In this document: positions 10,996-20,275 of the stretch, piece by piece
How positions within the stretch are numbered: the stretch's first letter is position 1
Layout: the number at the start of each line of letters is the position of its first letter
Assembly: GCF_000760595.1 (NCBI RefSeq)
Contig: NZ_BBNM01000003.1
Coordinates: 186,001-250,000 of the forward strand
Length of the DNA: 64,000 bases
From: Acinetobacter soli
Lineage (GTDB): Bacteria; Pseudomonadota; Gammaproteobacteria; Pseudomonadales; Moraxellaceae
Direction of reading: 5' to 3'
Made by a program: the position numbers and the translations under genes
The notes under the pieces: model-generated
Seen by the model: only the letters and a program-made list of their open reading frames with translations
The model's database searches: none
What the model was told of the DNA's origin: nothing

Positions 10996-11038
10996 CCTTA
11001 AAAACTCCAAAAACAGAAGCAGAACAACTATTGTAATT

Positions 11039-11083
11039 TGTCATTTAGACGTTTATCTTCCAATAATTGTTGTCTAAGTGACA
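11039..11083. promoter_or_regulatory. Inverted repeat in the fsr/araC divergent promoter
   Basis: TGTCATTTAGAC (11039-11050) and GTCTAAGTGACA (11072-11083) form a 12-bp inverted repeat with one mismatch. The half-site centres are 33 bp apart, about three helical turns. The position between the divergent exporter and AraC gene makes it the best candidate operator. Confidence 0.5.
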
Positions 11084-11098
11084 TCTTAAACATTAAGT

Positions 11099-11905
11099 AT
11101 GAAATCTAATAAACTGGTGATTGGCTTATATGCCGAGCGCTCTTATAAAGAAGTGTCGTATCCGCACATGCACTTACGTGCGCAGCTCCTGTATGCTTCA
11201 CACGGCACCATTCAGGTATTGTGTAATGATCAGGTGTGGATCGTACCGCCCAAATGCGCTGTCTGGATTCCAGCACGTGTAGAACACAGTATGGTTTGTT
11301 TGAGTCAGGTTAAACTCAATACCGCTCTCATTGATGCACAAGCTGCGGCAGTAATGGGGAATTCATGTTTTTTAATCCGAGTCAGCGATTTGCTCCACGA
11401 ATTATTGATTCGGTTAAATCTGTTGGAAGCTGAATCTGCAGCCAAACAAACTCATGCAGAAGCTTTATTAAATGCACTGGAAATTTTGATTTTCGATGAG
11501 ATTCAAACTGCAAACTCGCTCCCTATTCAAATTCCATGGCCCAAAGATAAACGTTTAAGCCGTATATGTGAGCTGATGATGCAATCTCCCCAGCATACGA
11601 AAGATTTAAACACTTGGGCAGACGAAATGGGAACTAGCTCGCGCACACTTATGCGTCTATTCAAAAAACAAACAGGGTTATCATATCGTGGCTGGATACA
11701 GCAAATGCATATTGCACTGGCATTGAGTAAAATCGCAGATGGTCAATCTATGTCAAGTATTGCCGAAGCGCTGGGTTATAGTAGCCCGAGTGCATTTAGT
11801 GCCATGTTTAAACGCCATTTGGGTATTACCCCACAACAATTCAAAAGTTATGAAATGATGGAAGATCAGAATTTAATCACTGCTCGTAACACGATCGACA
11901 AATAA
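11099..11905 (+). CDS. AraC-family transcriptional regulator
   Basis: A 268-residue DNA-binding protein. The N-terminal half is a cupin-like sensor (HMHLRAQLLYASHGTIQV, then VPPKCAVWIPARVEHSM). The C-terminal 100 residues hold two helix-turn-helix units, one around LNTWADEMGTSSRTLMRLFKKQTG and one around MSSIAEALGYSSPSAFSAMFKRHLGITPQQF. It lies divergent to the Fsr-like exporter and is its likely regulator. Its last 33 bases overlap, tail to tail, with the 3' end of the deformylase gene, so both coding ends share DNA. Confidence 0.92.
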   Translation: MKSNKLVIGLYAERSYKEVSYPHMHLRAQLLYASHGTIQVLCNDQVWIVPPKCAVWIPARVEHSMVCLSQVKLNTALIDAQAAAVMGNSCFLIRVSDLLHELLIRLNLLEAESAAKQTHAEALLNALEILIFDEIQTANSLPIQIPWPKDKRLSRICELMMQSPQHTKDLNTWADEMGTSSRTLMRLFKKQTGLSYRGWIQQMHIALALSKIADGQSMSSIAEALGYSSPSAFSAMFKRHLGITPQQFKSYEMMEDQNLITARNTIDK

Positions 11906-12364
11906 AATTCCATCCAGATGATCAATCTCATGCTGAACGATGCGCGCAATAAAACCTGTATACGTCGCCTCTATAAGCTGGCCTTGTAAAGTAAAATAAC
12001 GAAGTTGAATCTGCTCTGCACGGGCAACTTGTGCACGTTGATCGGGTACGCTTAAGCAGCCCTCTTCACCCAGACAAAGGTGTTCAGATTGTGCATAAAT
12101 CTCAGGGTTGATCATGACCACGGGCTGCATTTCAGGTGCATCGGGATAGCGCGGATTAGGGCGAGAAGCCACAATAATGACGCGCTTCGACACATAAACC
12201 TGAGGTGCAGCAATGCCGACGCCGTTTCTGGCCAGCATAGTCGCTTGCAGTGCTTCTGCCAAATGCAGTAGCCATGAAGAATTAAACTCAGACTCTGCAA
12301 CTGCTGCTGCTTTGAGTTTAAGTATCGCTTCTCCCCGCTGCGCTACTGGCAAAATTGGCTGCAT
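11873..12364 (-). CDS. def: Peptide deformylase (second type)
   Basis: Removes the formyl group from nascent protein N-termini, using a metal ion. It has 163 residues. All three PDF motifs are present: GVGIAAPQV (motif I), EEGCLSV (motif II with the Cys ligand) and QHEIDHLDG (motif III with HExxH). Its ATG shares one base with the stop of the upstream HAD gene (TAATG), so translational coupling is likely. The 3' end overlaps araC by 33 bases in opposite orientation. Placement beside a HAD hydrolase rather than fmt suggests an accessory deformylase. Confidence 0.94.
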   Translation of the reverse strand: MQPILPVAQRGEAILKLKAAAVAESEFNSSWLLHLAEALQATMLARNGVGIAAPQVYVSKRVIIVASRPNPRYPDAPEMQPVVMINPEIYAQSEHLCLGEEGCLSVPDQRAQVARAEQIQLRYFTLQGQLIEATYTGFIARIVQHEIDHLDGILFVDRVTSSD

Positions 12365-13215
12365 TAAGACATCGCCTCGGGTTCACAAAAAAGATCTTCA
12401 GAAAACCCTTTCGATTGCAGCACCAGATCAATAACATCGAGCACGCCTTCTTCTTCGTTGCTTCGAGCATGAAATTTGGCTACTTTTTTTAGCGCAGGAA
12501 TTGCATTTTGCATGGCAAAGCCGTACCCCGCTTTTTGAACCATCTCGATGTCGTTGTTGTTATCGCCAATGGTCAGCATGGCATCATCAGCAATGCCCCA
12601 TTTTTTTTGCAAAAATGATAGACCAAATGCTTTGTGCTTGTTTGGGATAATCAAGTCAATAAATCCAAAACCGCTTGAGACTGCTTTGGTCAGCTGATTT
12701 TGCACATAATCTTGCTGGTTTAAATACTGCTCCATGCTCTCAAAATCGTGCTCAACAGTGGTCAGCGTGACTTTACCAATTGGCTCCTTAACATCGAGGA
12801 GACTATCGACCTGCTGAATACTTTTGAAGTAGATATTTAATTTATCCAGTATTTTTTGCGATACATCCGAGCGAACATACGCGCAAGATTTAGCACATAA
12901 AATCACGCTACTGCCGTACTCAGATTCTAAATCACGCACCATGCGCTCTAAAGTGTCAGGTGCGTATGCACTATAATGAATTTCTTGATTTTGATCGGTC
13001 ACATACACGCCATTTTCAGCAACAAAAGCGATTTCATGTGCGATTTCGGGAAAGTAAGCTTGAAGGGTATAGAGCGGGTTGCCACTGGCAGCAACGAACT
13101 TGATTCCGCGTTGTTTGAGCTGCACGTATTGCTTTAAAAAGCGCGCTTTGTTGTATTTCTTCTCTGAATTTAAAAACGTTCCATCCATATCGACTGCGAT
13201 AAGTTTGACTGGCAT
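12364..13215 (-). CDS. Cof-type HAD-IIB phosphatase
   Basis: Cytosolic phosphatase of sugar phosphates or similar small phosphoesters, 283 residues. HAD motif I is DMDGTFLN (residues 9-16, Asp nucleophile), motif II is ASGNP, motif III is a Lys near VIPNKHKAFGL, and motif IV is GDNNNDIEMVQKAG. The C2B cap lies between motifs II and III, as in Cof/YbiV-like proteins. GAGGT sits before the ATG. It forms a two-gene unit with the deformylase through a one-base overlap. The substrate is unknown. Confidence 0.92.
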   Translation of the reverse strand: MPVKLIAVDMDGTFLNSEKKYNKARFLKQYVQLKQRGIKFVAASGNPLYTLQAYFPEIAHEIAFVAENGVYVTDQNQEIHYSAYAPDTLERMVRDLESEYGSSVILCAKSCAYVRSDVSQKILDKLNIYFKSIQQVDSLLDVKEPIGKVTLTTVEHDFESMEQYLNQQDYVQNQLTKAVSSGFGFIDLIIPNKHKAFGLSFLQKKWGIADDAMLTIGDNNNDIEMVQKAGYGFAMQNAIPALKKVAKFHARSNEEEGVLDVIDLVLQSKGFSEDLFCEPEAMS

Positions 13216-13469
13216 TTATACCTCATGGTTGAGTGTGATGTTTATTTGTTGTTTCGCTATTATCTTAACAGTACATCACAGTTTTATGAAATCAATCACA
13301 AATTTATTTGGTATAAATTTGTTTGCAGATTATTTAACCGATTGAAGTAGTTTCTGGCGTGAAATTTAGCAACTCCGCGTATTCACAAGCTTTTTGCTAG
13401 TTTCTTGTACCCACAGAAGTTATATTTTTATTACATTAAATATGAATAAAATGCTCTGCCAATTATCTT

Positions 13470-13754
13470 CTAGATCAAATCTTTTTTTAGATAATCTACA
13501 TGATAGCGATCGTGATCAATGCTGATATTGATCTTTTTCTGCTTATATTCAATGACAGCATAAAAACACTCAGCGCCATCATCTAAGCCTGTCGCTGAAA
13601 AAGTAGTCCCCTGCGGGAAATCGTTGAGCCACACAGCCTTATAAAAATCTGCAACCGAATCAAAATCCAAATAATACCCAGGATTTTTAATGATTTTTTC
13701 GGCCATGTGTTCAAATTGCTGCATCTTGTATGCTTCTAAATCCAAAATTGTCAT
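13470..13754 (-). CDS. Small hypothetical protein coupled to pnuC
   Basis: 94 residues, not recognised. It is soluble, acidic to neutral, with no signal peptide and no membrane helix. The pattern is an N-terminal helix (LEAYKMQQFEHMAEKII) followed by predicted strands rich in Tyr and Phe (GYYLDFDSVADFYKAVW, ECFYAVIEY, KINISIDHDRYHVDYL). Its ATG overlaps the pnuC stop codon as ATGA, so it is almost certainly translated and co-expressed with the nicotinamide riboside transporter. Confidence 0.7.
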   Translation of the reverse strand: MTILDLEAYKMQQFEHMAEKIIKNPGYYLDFDSVADFYKAVWLNDFPQGTTFSATGLDDGAECFYAVIEYKQKKINISIDHDRYHVDYLKKDLI

Positions 13755-14329
13755 GCAGATCTGGCCACATCTTGTTTACTTTTTACGCGCTCCCATTGCC
13801 ACCAACCAAAAGCAGCGAGTCCCACAAAAGCAGCATAAAGCACCGCAGTAAGAAACAGCGCTTTATAAATAAACATCCCCACATAAACAATATCAACCAC
13901 CACCCACAACATCCAGGTGGCAATATGTTTACGGCTGGTCCAGTAGGTGGCCAGCAAACTAAATGCAGCCAACTGAGCGTCTAACATCGGCACTGCAGCA
14001 TCGGTAAAATGTTTTAATATTAGACCAAAACTTAAGCCAGCTACTGCTGCTATCAACATTTGAAATAATGCTGTTTGCGGCGCAAGTGGTTCGATGCGAA
14101 TATCGTGATCGGTCTGCTTACCTTTAAGCCAATAGTAGAAGCCATAAAAATTGACCACCACAAAGAACGCTTGAAGAATCGTTTCACCATACAGCTTATA
14201 GGTATAAAACAAATAACCATAAAGCAAAAATGCAATAAAGTTGAACCACCAGCACCACATGTTACGTAAAACAGTCAGTGTCACGCCAATCACACTGATC
14301 AAGACAGCAACAATTTCAAGAGTAGACAT
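13751..14329 (-). CDS. pnuC: PnuC-type nicotinamide riboside transporter
   Basis: Inner-membrane facilitator that brings in nicotinamide riboside for NAD salvage. From the ATG at 14329 it has 192 residues and about seven hydrophobic segments. PnuC-type features include RNMWCWWFNFIAFLLYGYLFY near the N-terminus, AFFVVVNFYGFYYWLKG and TWMLWVVVDIVYVGMFIYKALFLTAVLYAAFVGLAAFGWWQW at the end. GGTGA five bases upstream supports this ATG; a GTG at 14344 is an alternative. A small unknown gene follows with an ATGA overlap. Confidence 0.92.
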   Translation of the reverse strand: MSTLEIVAVLISVIGVTLTVLRNMWCWWFNFIAFLLYGYLFYTYKLYGETILQAFFVVVNFYGFYYWLKGKQTDHDIRIEPLAPQTALFQMLIAAVAGLSFGLILKHFTDAAVPMLDAQLAAFSLLATYWTSRKHIATWMLWVVVDIVYVGMFIYKALFLTAVLYAAFVGLAAFGWWQWERVKSKQDVARSA

Positions 14330-14393
14330 TATCGTCACCCACACCCATAAAGAAAAAAACAGCCACTAACTTGCACATTCGAATGGCTTGTCG

Positions 14394-15530
14394 TTAAGCG
14401 CCTGCCCAATATTGCGCTAGTTTATTACTGATAAAAATTGCAAAACGATCTACCACGCGACTGTATATATCAGAGCAAATCAGTATCGCAACCAAAAAAA
14501 CCAAAGACGCCACCATGAATGCACTGTCGTAATTAAAACCATGTTGTACACAGTAATTAAAGACAGGTAAACAAACGATATAGAGTAACATCAGATGTAA
14601 TAAATATACCGAAAATGATAATTTGCCTAAATAAACAAAAACTGGCCGATCCAGCATACGAGACAATAGCGGACTCATTAAAATGCTGTACACAATCAGA
14701 CTTCCCGAAAGAAAATTACAGTAATCGTAGGTTTTATCGCCTAAAAATTGATAAATTCCCTGATAAGCCAAGCTGGAGTTATGCGCCCCGGCAAGGTACA
14801 ACCCTAAAGCCAGAAGTAGCGCTGCCCATGCATTTGAAGCAATACGGCGCCCATAGAAAAAAATAAGCGATCCTAAAAGAAAGCTGATTAATCCCAAGTA
14901 CAAATCCATATTTTTAAATAGTGCAAAGCTTAGGGGAAACATCAGTACAAGGGTCAAAAACAACCCTGAGCTATATTGTTTAAGGTACAACAAGGCAAAC
15001 AAAACCACAGACCCAATCAACTCAACTTGCATGGTCCAAAGTACCCAATTGACACTTGATTCAGCAAATAAAAACGAACCGATCGTGCCTTCGTATATAG
15101 CCTGCCCAAAACTTGAGTTTTGCTGAGCCAGTACTTGTAGCCAGTACTGTACTTGCGAGCTATCAATATCACTAAAATACAGCGCAGCCCAGAGTAAAAT
15201 ACATGAAATGAGTGCCGGAATGGCCAGTCGTGGATAACGCTTGATGAGCATTGATTTAATTTTTTGCTTCGGTGCGCGGCTATTGCCAATCACATAAGAT
15301 AAGATAAATCCGCTCAGCACGAAAAAAACATAAACCGCCGCAGTTCCCGAATACCAAAACGTAAACGGTGAATGATGAATCCAATAGACCAGCGCATTTG
15401 TGGCCTGATCATGGTCGTCAAAATGATGTAAATACGGATAAAAACTCAAGCTTAAGTGCGAAAATACCACGGCCAGACAGGCTAAACCGCGAATACTTTC
15501 CACAGCATTTAATTTGCTTGAGTGTTGCAT
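14394..15530 (-). CDS. Acyltransferase family 3 membrane protein
   Basis: Integral membrane O-acyltransferase (OafA/NodX-like), 378 residues from the ATG at 15530. The family N-terminus AVESIRGLACLAVVFSHLS includes the conserved RG and the putative catalytic His. About ten membrane helices follow (for example VYVFFVLSGFILSYVIG). It probably transfers acetyl or succinyl groups to a surface polysaccharide. It lies downstream of pgaBCD on the same strand, but a 170-base gap separates them, so a role in PNAG modification is only a possibility. Confidence 0.85.
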   Translation of the reverse strand: MQHSSKLNAVESIRGLACLAVVFSHLSLSFYPYLHHFDDHDQATNALVYWIHHSPFTFWYSGTAAVYVFFVLSGFILSYVIGNSRAPKQKIKSMLIKRYPRLAIPALISCILLWAALYFSDIDSSQVQYWLQVLAQQNSSFGQAIYEGTIGSFLFAESSVNWVLWTMQVELIGSVVLFALLYLKQYSSGLFLTLVLMFPLSFALFKNMDLYLGLISFLLGSLIFFYGRRIASNAWAALLLALGLYLAGAHNSSLAYQGIYQFLGDKTYDYCNFLSGSLIVYSILMSPLLSRMLDRPVFVYLGKLSFSVYLLHLMLLYIVCLPVFNYCVQHGFNYDSAFMVASLVFLVAILICSDIYSRVVDRFAIFISNKLAQYWAGA

Positions 15531-15703
15531 AAGGTGGGTCTCTTTTCCGATTCGTCTGTCAGCACAATGCCGCATTGATGAACGTTAGCGATACTGTTGC
15601 ACACATGCAGGATGATTTTGATATGCCAAGAACATGAATGCCAGCTCACGGGGGTAAACTGGCATAATGATATGAATAATTCTACTGAACAGCTCGGCTC
15701 AGA

Positions 15704-16123
15704 TCACTCGATATGTGTGATCCGTCCAGTTTCATCATGATGAATCACCGCTACCTTTTGAGCTCTACCTTGCTGAATTTCATGCTGGGTCAACTCAAAA
15801 TAACGCGCATAATCGTCAATTTCTTTCTGTTTGGTCTTTTTTACACTTTTTGCTGGAATAAAATTACTCCACAGTAACAGCGCTATACAGCATACAATCA
15901 ATGATGTAATGCCGTGCTCAACCCCAACACTCATTGCACTAAAGACACGGTGCACCAAATGAGTTTTTTGTAACTCGACCAACAACCAAACCAACAAAAA
16001 CGGACGCCACAACAACAACCAACCTGCCCACATCATGGCAGTCGTAGTCGTTGAAACATAACGTTTATGCCAAGGCAGTTGGCGACGCAAATCGATAATC
16101 AAATTATTTGATTTCATGAACAT
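15704..16123 (-). CDS. pgaD: PgaD-like poly-N-acetylglucosamine biosynthesis protein
   Basis: 139-residue inner-membrane protein with two hydrophobic helices (TTTAMMWAGWLLLWRPFLLVWLLVEL and HGITSLIVCCIALLLWSNFIPA) and a short cytosolic tail. It matches PgaD by size, topology and position as the last gene after pgaC. PgaD joins PgaC in the synthase complex and is needed for its activity and cyclic-di-GMP response in E. coli. It starts 17 bases after the pgaC stop. No terminator is obvious downstream. Confidence 0.85.
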   Translation of the reverse strand: MFMKSNNLIIDLRRQLPWHKRYVSTTTTAMMWAGWLLLWRPFLLVWLLVELQKTHLVHRVFSAMSVGVEHGITSLIVCCIALLLWSNFIPAKSVKKTKQKEIDDYARYFELTQHEIQQGRAQKVAVIHHDETGRITHIE

Positions 16124-16139
16124 CTACTCAGCAATATGC

Positions 16140-17408
16140 TTAATCTTGTATACGAATACCACGGTCAGGGCTAACCCATCGCGCACGTTTTTCACTTCCA
16201 CGACGCAGGACTTTTGGAAAGGCCACGATTGTAGCGGTAATGGTTATCAACCAAAATACAAACGGGTACCAAATCATCCAGTAATAATTTCTGCCTAAGT
16301 TTGGCTCATAGCGGCTGTCCATCCATTTGCTCAGCGCAAATTGAATCAGACAGGTTGCCCCAAGCAAAATTCCACTTCCATACGGCAAGAATGGAGAGCT
16401 GATTCCTGATAGCTGACCTAGCGGGAACACAAAATGCACCACCCACAAGATCGCCAACAGCAACATCAAGTACGACCAGACCAATGTCAGGCAAAGCTCA
16501 AACATCAGCGGCCATAAAAAATTGAGTTTAGGTTTAAAGAATACATCCAGATTTTTAAGCAAAACCTGTGCACCGCCCATGGCCCAGCGTAAACGCTGCT
16601 TCCAAAGCCCGGTAAAGGTTTCTGGCATTAAAATCCATACCAGTGCATTCGGTTCAAAACGTATATCCCAACCTGCACGCTGCAATTTCCAAGTGATATC
16701 GATGTCTTCGGTCAGCATGTTGGGTGACCAGTAATTCACTTCATGTACCGCAGATTTACGAAATGCCGTGATCACGCCAGATACCGTAAATAAGCGCCCG
16801 AAGCTACGCTGCGCACGTTTGATCATGCCCACAATCGAAGAAAACTCTCCCACCTGAATACGGCCAAGCAAGGTCGAGCGTGTTCGAATACGTGGATTTC
16901 CCGTGACTGCGGCTACGGTTGGGTCTTGCTGGAAATGACGCACCATCCAGCTTGCCGCGTGTGAGTCCAGTAAGGCATCACCGTCGATTCCAATTAGAAT
17001 TTCGGCTTCCGTCAGCAAGCTACCCGCTTGTAAGGCCATAGCCTTGCCTTGGTTTTGAGCCAAATGAACCACACGCAGTTTTTCATGTTGTTCAGCCAGA
17101 CGATTCAGTACCTCGGCAGTATTGTCCGAGCTACCATCATTAATGGCAATTACCTCAAAATTTGGATAATCTAGTCCAAGTGCATGGGTAATGGTTTCCT
17201 CAGCATTATCGCCCTCGTTAAAACAAGGCACAAGCACAGCCACCATTGGATACGATTCCAATGCTTTTGGCTGTTGATATGGAGGATCTTTGCGCTCTTT
17301 CCAATAAAATATGAGCGCACCCATCATCCATAAATAGGACATAAACAGCGGATAATAGAATACAAAATTCAGCGCTGTCTGCCACAAATGATGTAAAGTC
17401 GTTGACAT
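16140..17408 (-). CDS. pgaC: PNAG synthase, glycosyltransferase family 2
   Basis: Polymerises UDP-GlcNAc into beta-1,6-linked poly-N-acetylglucosamine at the inner membrane. It has 422 residues. GT2 motifs appear in order: VLVPCFNEGDNAEETI, INDGSSDNT, the DxD in GIDGDALLDS, TEDIDITWKLQRAGW and the QRLRWAMGG signature. Two N-terminal and several C-terminal membrane helices frame the catalytic core. The ATG at 17408 is chosen because AGGA lies seven bases upstream; a TTG at 17414 is the alternative. It lies 12 bases downstream of pgaB in the pgaB-pgaC-pgaD operon. Confidence 0.95.
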   Translation of the reverse strand: MSTTLHHLWQTALNFVFYYPLFMSYLWMMGALIFYWKERKDPPYQQPKALESYPMVAVLVPCFNEGDNAEETITHALGLDYPNFEVIAINDGSSDNTAEVLNRLAEQHEKLRVVHLAQNQGKAMALQAGSLLTEAEILIGIDGDALLDSHAASWMVRHFQQDPTVAAVTGNPRIRTRSTLLGRIQVGEFSSIVGMIKRAQRSFGRLFTVSGVITAFRKSAVHEVNYWSPNMLTEDIDITWKLQRAGWDIRFEPNALVWILMPETFTGLWKQRLRWAMGGAQVLLKNLDVFFKPKLNFLWPLMFELCLTLVWSYLMLLLAILWVVHFVFPLGQLSGISSPFLPYGSGILLGATCLIQFALSKWMDSRYEPNLGRNYYWMIWYPFVFWLITITATIVAFPKVLRRGSEKRARWVSPDRGIRIQD

Positions 17409-17420
17409 GGTCAATTCCTG

Positions 17421-19496
17421 TTACGGGACTAACTTGGACGGTTTAGTCGCAAATACGTCGTGCATGGTTTTGGTGTCAGGATGATCTTTAAACGGATCAT
17501 CTGGGTAATACCCCACGTGCAGGGCACCCTGCTGGTAAAGCGAGCGAATGGTATCTGCCATTTCCTGTGAAGGAACAGGCTGATTGGTTCGCCAGTTGGT
17601 TGCTTGTAATTCAAACACCGTTTTCTTGATACCATTTGGGTACTGTTTGACACGTTTTACAATGTCTTGATAAAACTTGGTCGGATCTTCAGCCTGCTCC
17701 ATATAAGGCATGGCCATAATCGCAGTAAAATCGTAACGCTTGAGTGACTGCTCCAACGACTGTGAATACCAGTTTTCGGCATAAGGAGACAGAGCAACTT
17801 GCGCATACAAGTTACGGGCAGTCATCAAGAAAGGTTGATAGTAACGAACGTCTGAAACCAGTTTCATCGCAAAATTATCGATGGTTTTGATTTTAAAATC
17901 AGTCCATTTCGATAATAGCGCGTCGTTGTTGCGGATCTTTTCAAGATCAGTCGGCAAACCCGCTTTGGCATAGGCCTTTAACGCGTCTGGACTGGCATCT
18001 TCGTAATCCGATAGCGTTGTATCGTCGTGGAACAGTATACCATCAAACGTAGATGACTTGGCTAAATCTGTGTAAATGCCTTCAATCACTTTACGCGCTT
18101 CAGGCGAATACGGACTTAAACGGATATAACCCATGTTTAAATGATCGGAGCTTTTTGGCTGCTGTGTAACCACCAGCTTTTTGGAAACCGGATTCGATTT
18201 TGGCAATTCCCACGCCATTAATGGCATCCATGCATAGACACGATTCACACTGGTACGTGTCGAAATTTGCCAAGCGACGCGGTTGAACAAATCAGCTCGC
18301 ATTGGAAGATAGCGGTTTGGAAAGTACACCATGTCGGCAGAGCCATTGGCATCTGGGTCTGAAAAGGCCTGTAAGTAAACCGTATTAACTCCCATTTCTC
18401 GAATTCGATCGAGCAAATGACCTAAGTTACGCTCAACTTGTTCTGGATTTTTATCATAAATATAGTCCAGATCGACATGCATGATTTTTTGCGGACGATT
18501 GTTATCGGTCAAATTCATTTGACGGTTAATAATGTCTTGTGCCAGATCGTCTGTACTTTCGCCTTTCATCACTAAAATTCGGTTTAAATGCCCGAGCGAT
18601 TTGGTCACATGATCTGGACCATCATCTAGAGTAATGGTAATTGGCATGCCCAGTTTTTTGGCAATACGCACCGTTTCCAGATTATAGCGTCCATACGGCC
18701 AGACCATTACACGTGGCGCACGAATACCATTCTCTTTAAACGTTTCAATATTTTTCTTTAAATCATTGGTGATACGTTTTTCATAAGCACTGTCTGATTC
18801 ATACGTTTTGGTTTTAGGATCGTAAATACGAGTAGTTGCCGCAGGTTCCGAGTTGCCTTGTGGATTACCCATCACCCCATGGTGCAAGTCAAAGCTATGG
18901 CTGCCAATTTCGACAATGCCACTGTCTTGCATTTCCTTGATTTCAGCCCAAGTTAATAACTTGTTTCGCGCAAGCTTGTCGTCACCAAACTGTACCATTT
19001 GATTTGGCTTGACGTTCAGCCATTTACCTACAACGGCAAGTACGGCTGGAATTTTACGTGCCTTTAAAATCGGGTACGCATAGTCATAAAATGATTGATA
19101 GCCATCATCGATGGTCAGTAAAACCGGTTTTGGCGGTAATTTTAATTTGCCTTCATTGGCTTTAATTAATTGATCAACACTAATAAAGTGATAACCATTT
19201 TTGACCAGCCAATCCAAGTGCATTTCAAAGCGCTGTGGTGTTACGGCGTAATCTGGAATAATCGCTTCTTTAGAGGTAATTTCATGATAACCAATGATGG
19301 TCAGCGTAGACACATCAATTTTAGGTGCTTCTTCAGCTTCTTCACCAGTATGCGGATTGGTCACAAGCGGAATCTCCTTCACCACAGGATTTTCAGTGTT
19401 TGAAGCTAGATTCTCAGCATGTGCAATTGCGACTGTCGTACTTAAGACAATGGATACACTGAATGCGAGTTGTTTCAGAAGAAAGCGAGTAAGCAT
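17421..19496 (-). CDS. pgaB: PNAG N-deacetylase PgaB
   Basis: Periplasmic, partial de-N-acetylase of PNAG. It has 691 residues from the ATG at 19496, which has AAGATGG upstream; an ATG at 19505 is possible. The signal peptide ends near IAHAEN. The N-terminal NodB deacetylase domain (about 85-300) shows LLTIDDGYQSFYDYAYPILK with the metal/base Asp pair and the HxxxH-type GSHSFDLHHG. The C-terminal GH-like domain (about 330-690) has MHVDLDYIYDKNPEQVERNL and LFHDDTTLSDYEDASPDALK. It is first in the local operon. The usual upstream partner pgaA, the outer-membrane export porin, is not present here. Confidence 0.95.
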   Translation of the reverse strand: MLTRFLLKQLAFSVSIVLSTTVAIAHAENLASNTENPVVKEIPLVTNPHTGEEAEEAPKIDVSTLTIIGYHEITSKEAIIPDYAVTPQRFEMHLDWLVKNGYHFISVDQLIKANEGKLKLPPKPVLLTIDDGYQSFYDYAYPILKARKIPAVLAVVGKWLNVKPNQMVQFGDDKLARNKLLTWAEIKEMQDSGIVEIGSHSFDLHHGVMGNPQGNSEPAATTRIYDPKTKTYESDSAYEKRITNDLKKNIETFKENGIRAPRVMVWPYGRYNLETVRIAKKLGMPITITLDDGPDHVTKSLGHLNRILVMKGESTDDLAQDIINRQMNLTDNNRPQKIMHVDLDYIYDKNPEQVERNLGHLLDRIREMGVNTVYLQAFSDPDANGSADMVYFPNRYLPMRADLFNRVAWQISTRTSVNRVYAWMPLMAWELPKSNPVSKKLVVTQQPKSSDHLNMGYIRLSPYSPEARKVIEGIYTDLAKSSTFDGILFHDDTTLSDYEDASPDALKAYAKAGLPTDLEKIRNNDALLSKWTDFKIKTIDNFAMKLVSDVRYYQPFLMTARNLYAQVALSPYAENWYSQSLEQSLKRYDFTAIMAMPYMEQAEDPTKFYQDIVKRVKQYPNGIKKTVFELQATNWRTNQPVPSQEMADTIRSLYQQGALHVGYYPDDPFKDHPDTKTMHDVFATKPSKLVP

Positions 19497-19849
19497 ATAT
19501 ACCATCTTTTCAAAAAAATATTTTCTGAATACCTTTTACAATCAATTTAAAGCATTTAAAAATACTTTTATTTGATGATTAACTAAAGCGATCAGACGAT
19601 TAGATAGTTTATCTTATACCGCAACAAACTGAAAAAATTCTTAAAAATTTTGGAAGTTAATTAAATATTTATGATGAACATATTCGACTAATTCACTATG
19701 TTTATTTAAATTTAACTGCTTGACATTTTAATAAAAAATTAATCTTAAATTAATAAAACAGAAACATAGCAAATTTATAATAACAAAATATCATATTATA
19801 AGAATTTTACATATTATTATAATCGAATATTAAAATCATATTCATTCAA
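19497..19849. other. AT-rich region upstream of pgaB
   Basis: About 350 bases of very AT-rich DNA where pgaA would be expected. I see no ORF and no recognisable pgaA remnant. It must hold the pgaB promoter but no clear hexamers stand out. Confidence 0.5.
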
Positions 19850-19890
19850 TAAACAAATAAAAAGCCCGAAACGGGCTTTTTATTTGTTTA
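19850..19890 (-). terminator. Strong terminator of the FKBP gene
   Basis: A perfect stem of about 19 bp (TAAACAAATAAAAAGCCCG and its complement) with an AAA loop. The GC core CGGGC is flanked by A/T tracts, and the stop codon of the FKBP gene lies inside it. It can act in both directions and insulates pgaB from upstream transcription. Confidence 0.85.
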
Positions 19891-20223
19891 GTCTCGTGTT
19901 TTGACATCAAATAGTTCAATTTCAAAAATCAAATTGGAGTTAGCAGGAATGATGTTACCCATTTTGCGCTCACCATAAGCTAAATGTGCAGGCACGTTCA
20001 GCTTGCGCTTACCGCCAACTTTCATGCCGATAATCCCTTGATCCCATCCCTTGATCACACGACCAGTACCAATGACACATTCAAAGTAATTACCACGATC
20101 AATCGATGAATCAAACTTGGTACCATCTTCAAGCCAACCCGTGTAATGGGTCGTAATCAAAGCACCTTTCACAGCCTCTTTGCCTTCGCCCACTTTTAAA
20201 TCAATAATTTCTAATTCGTTCAT
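19888..20223 (-). CDS. FKBP-type peptidyl-prolyl cis-trans isomerase
   Basis: A single-domain, cytosolic FKBP of 111 residues with no signal peptide. Conserved active-site features are THYTGWLEDGTKFDSS, the FECVIGTGRVIKGWDQGIIGMKVGGKRKL core and IPPxx-like NVPAHLAYGER, ending in LIFEIELFDV. It catalyses proline isomerisation during folding. It is followed by a strong terminator and preceded by yaeQ on the same strand after a 50-base gap. Confidence 0.93.
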   Translation of the reverse strand: MNELEIIDLKVGEGKEAVKGALITTHYTGWLEDGTKFDSSIDRGNYFECVIGTGRVIKGWDQGIIGMKVGGKRKLNVPAHLAYGERKMGNIIPANSNLIFEIELFDVKTRD

Positions 20224-20275
20224 TTCGATACCTATTTATACTTTAAACCATCTTTCAGACAGCAGCCTTGGTGCA

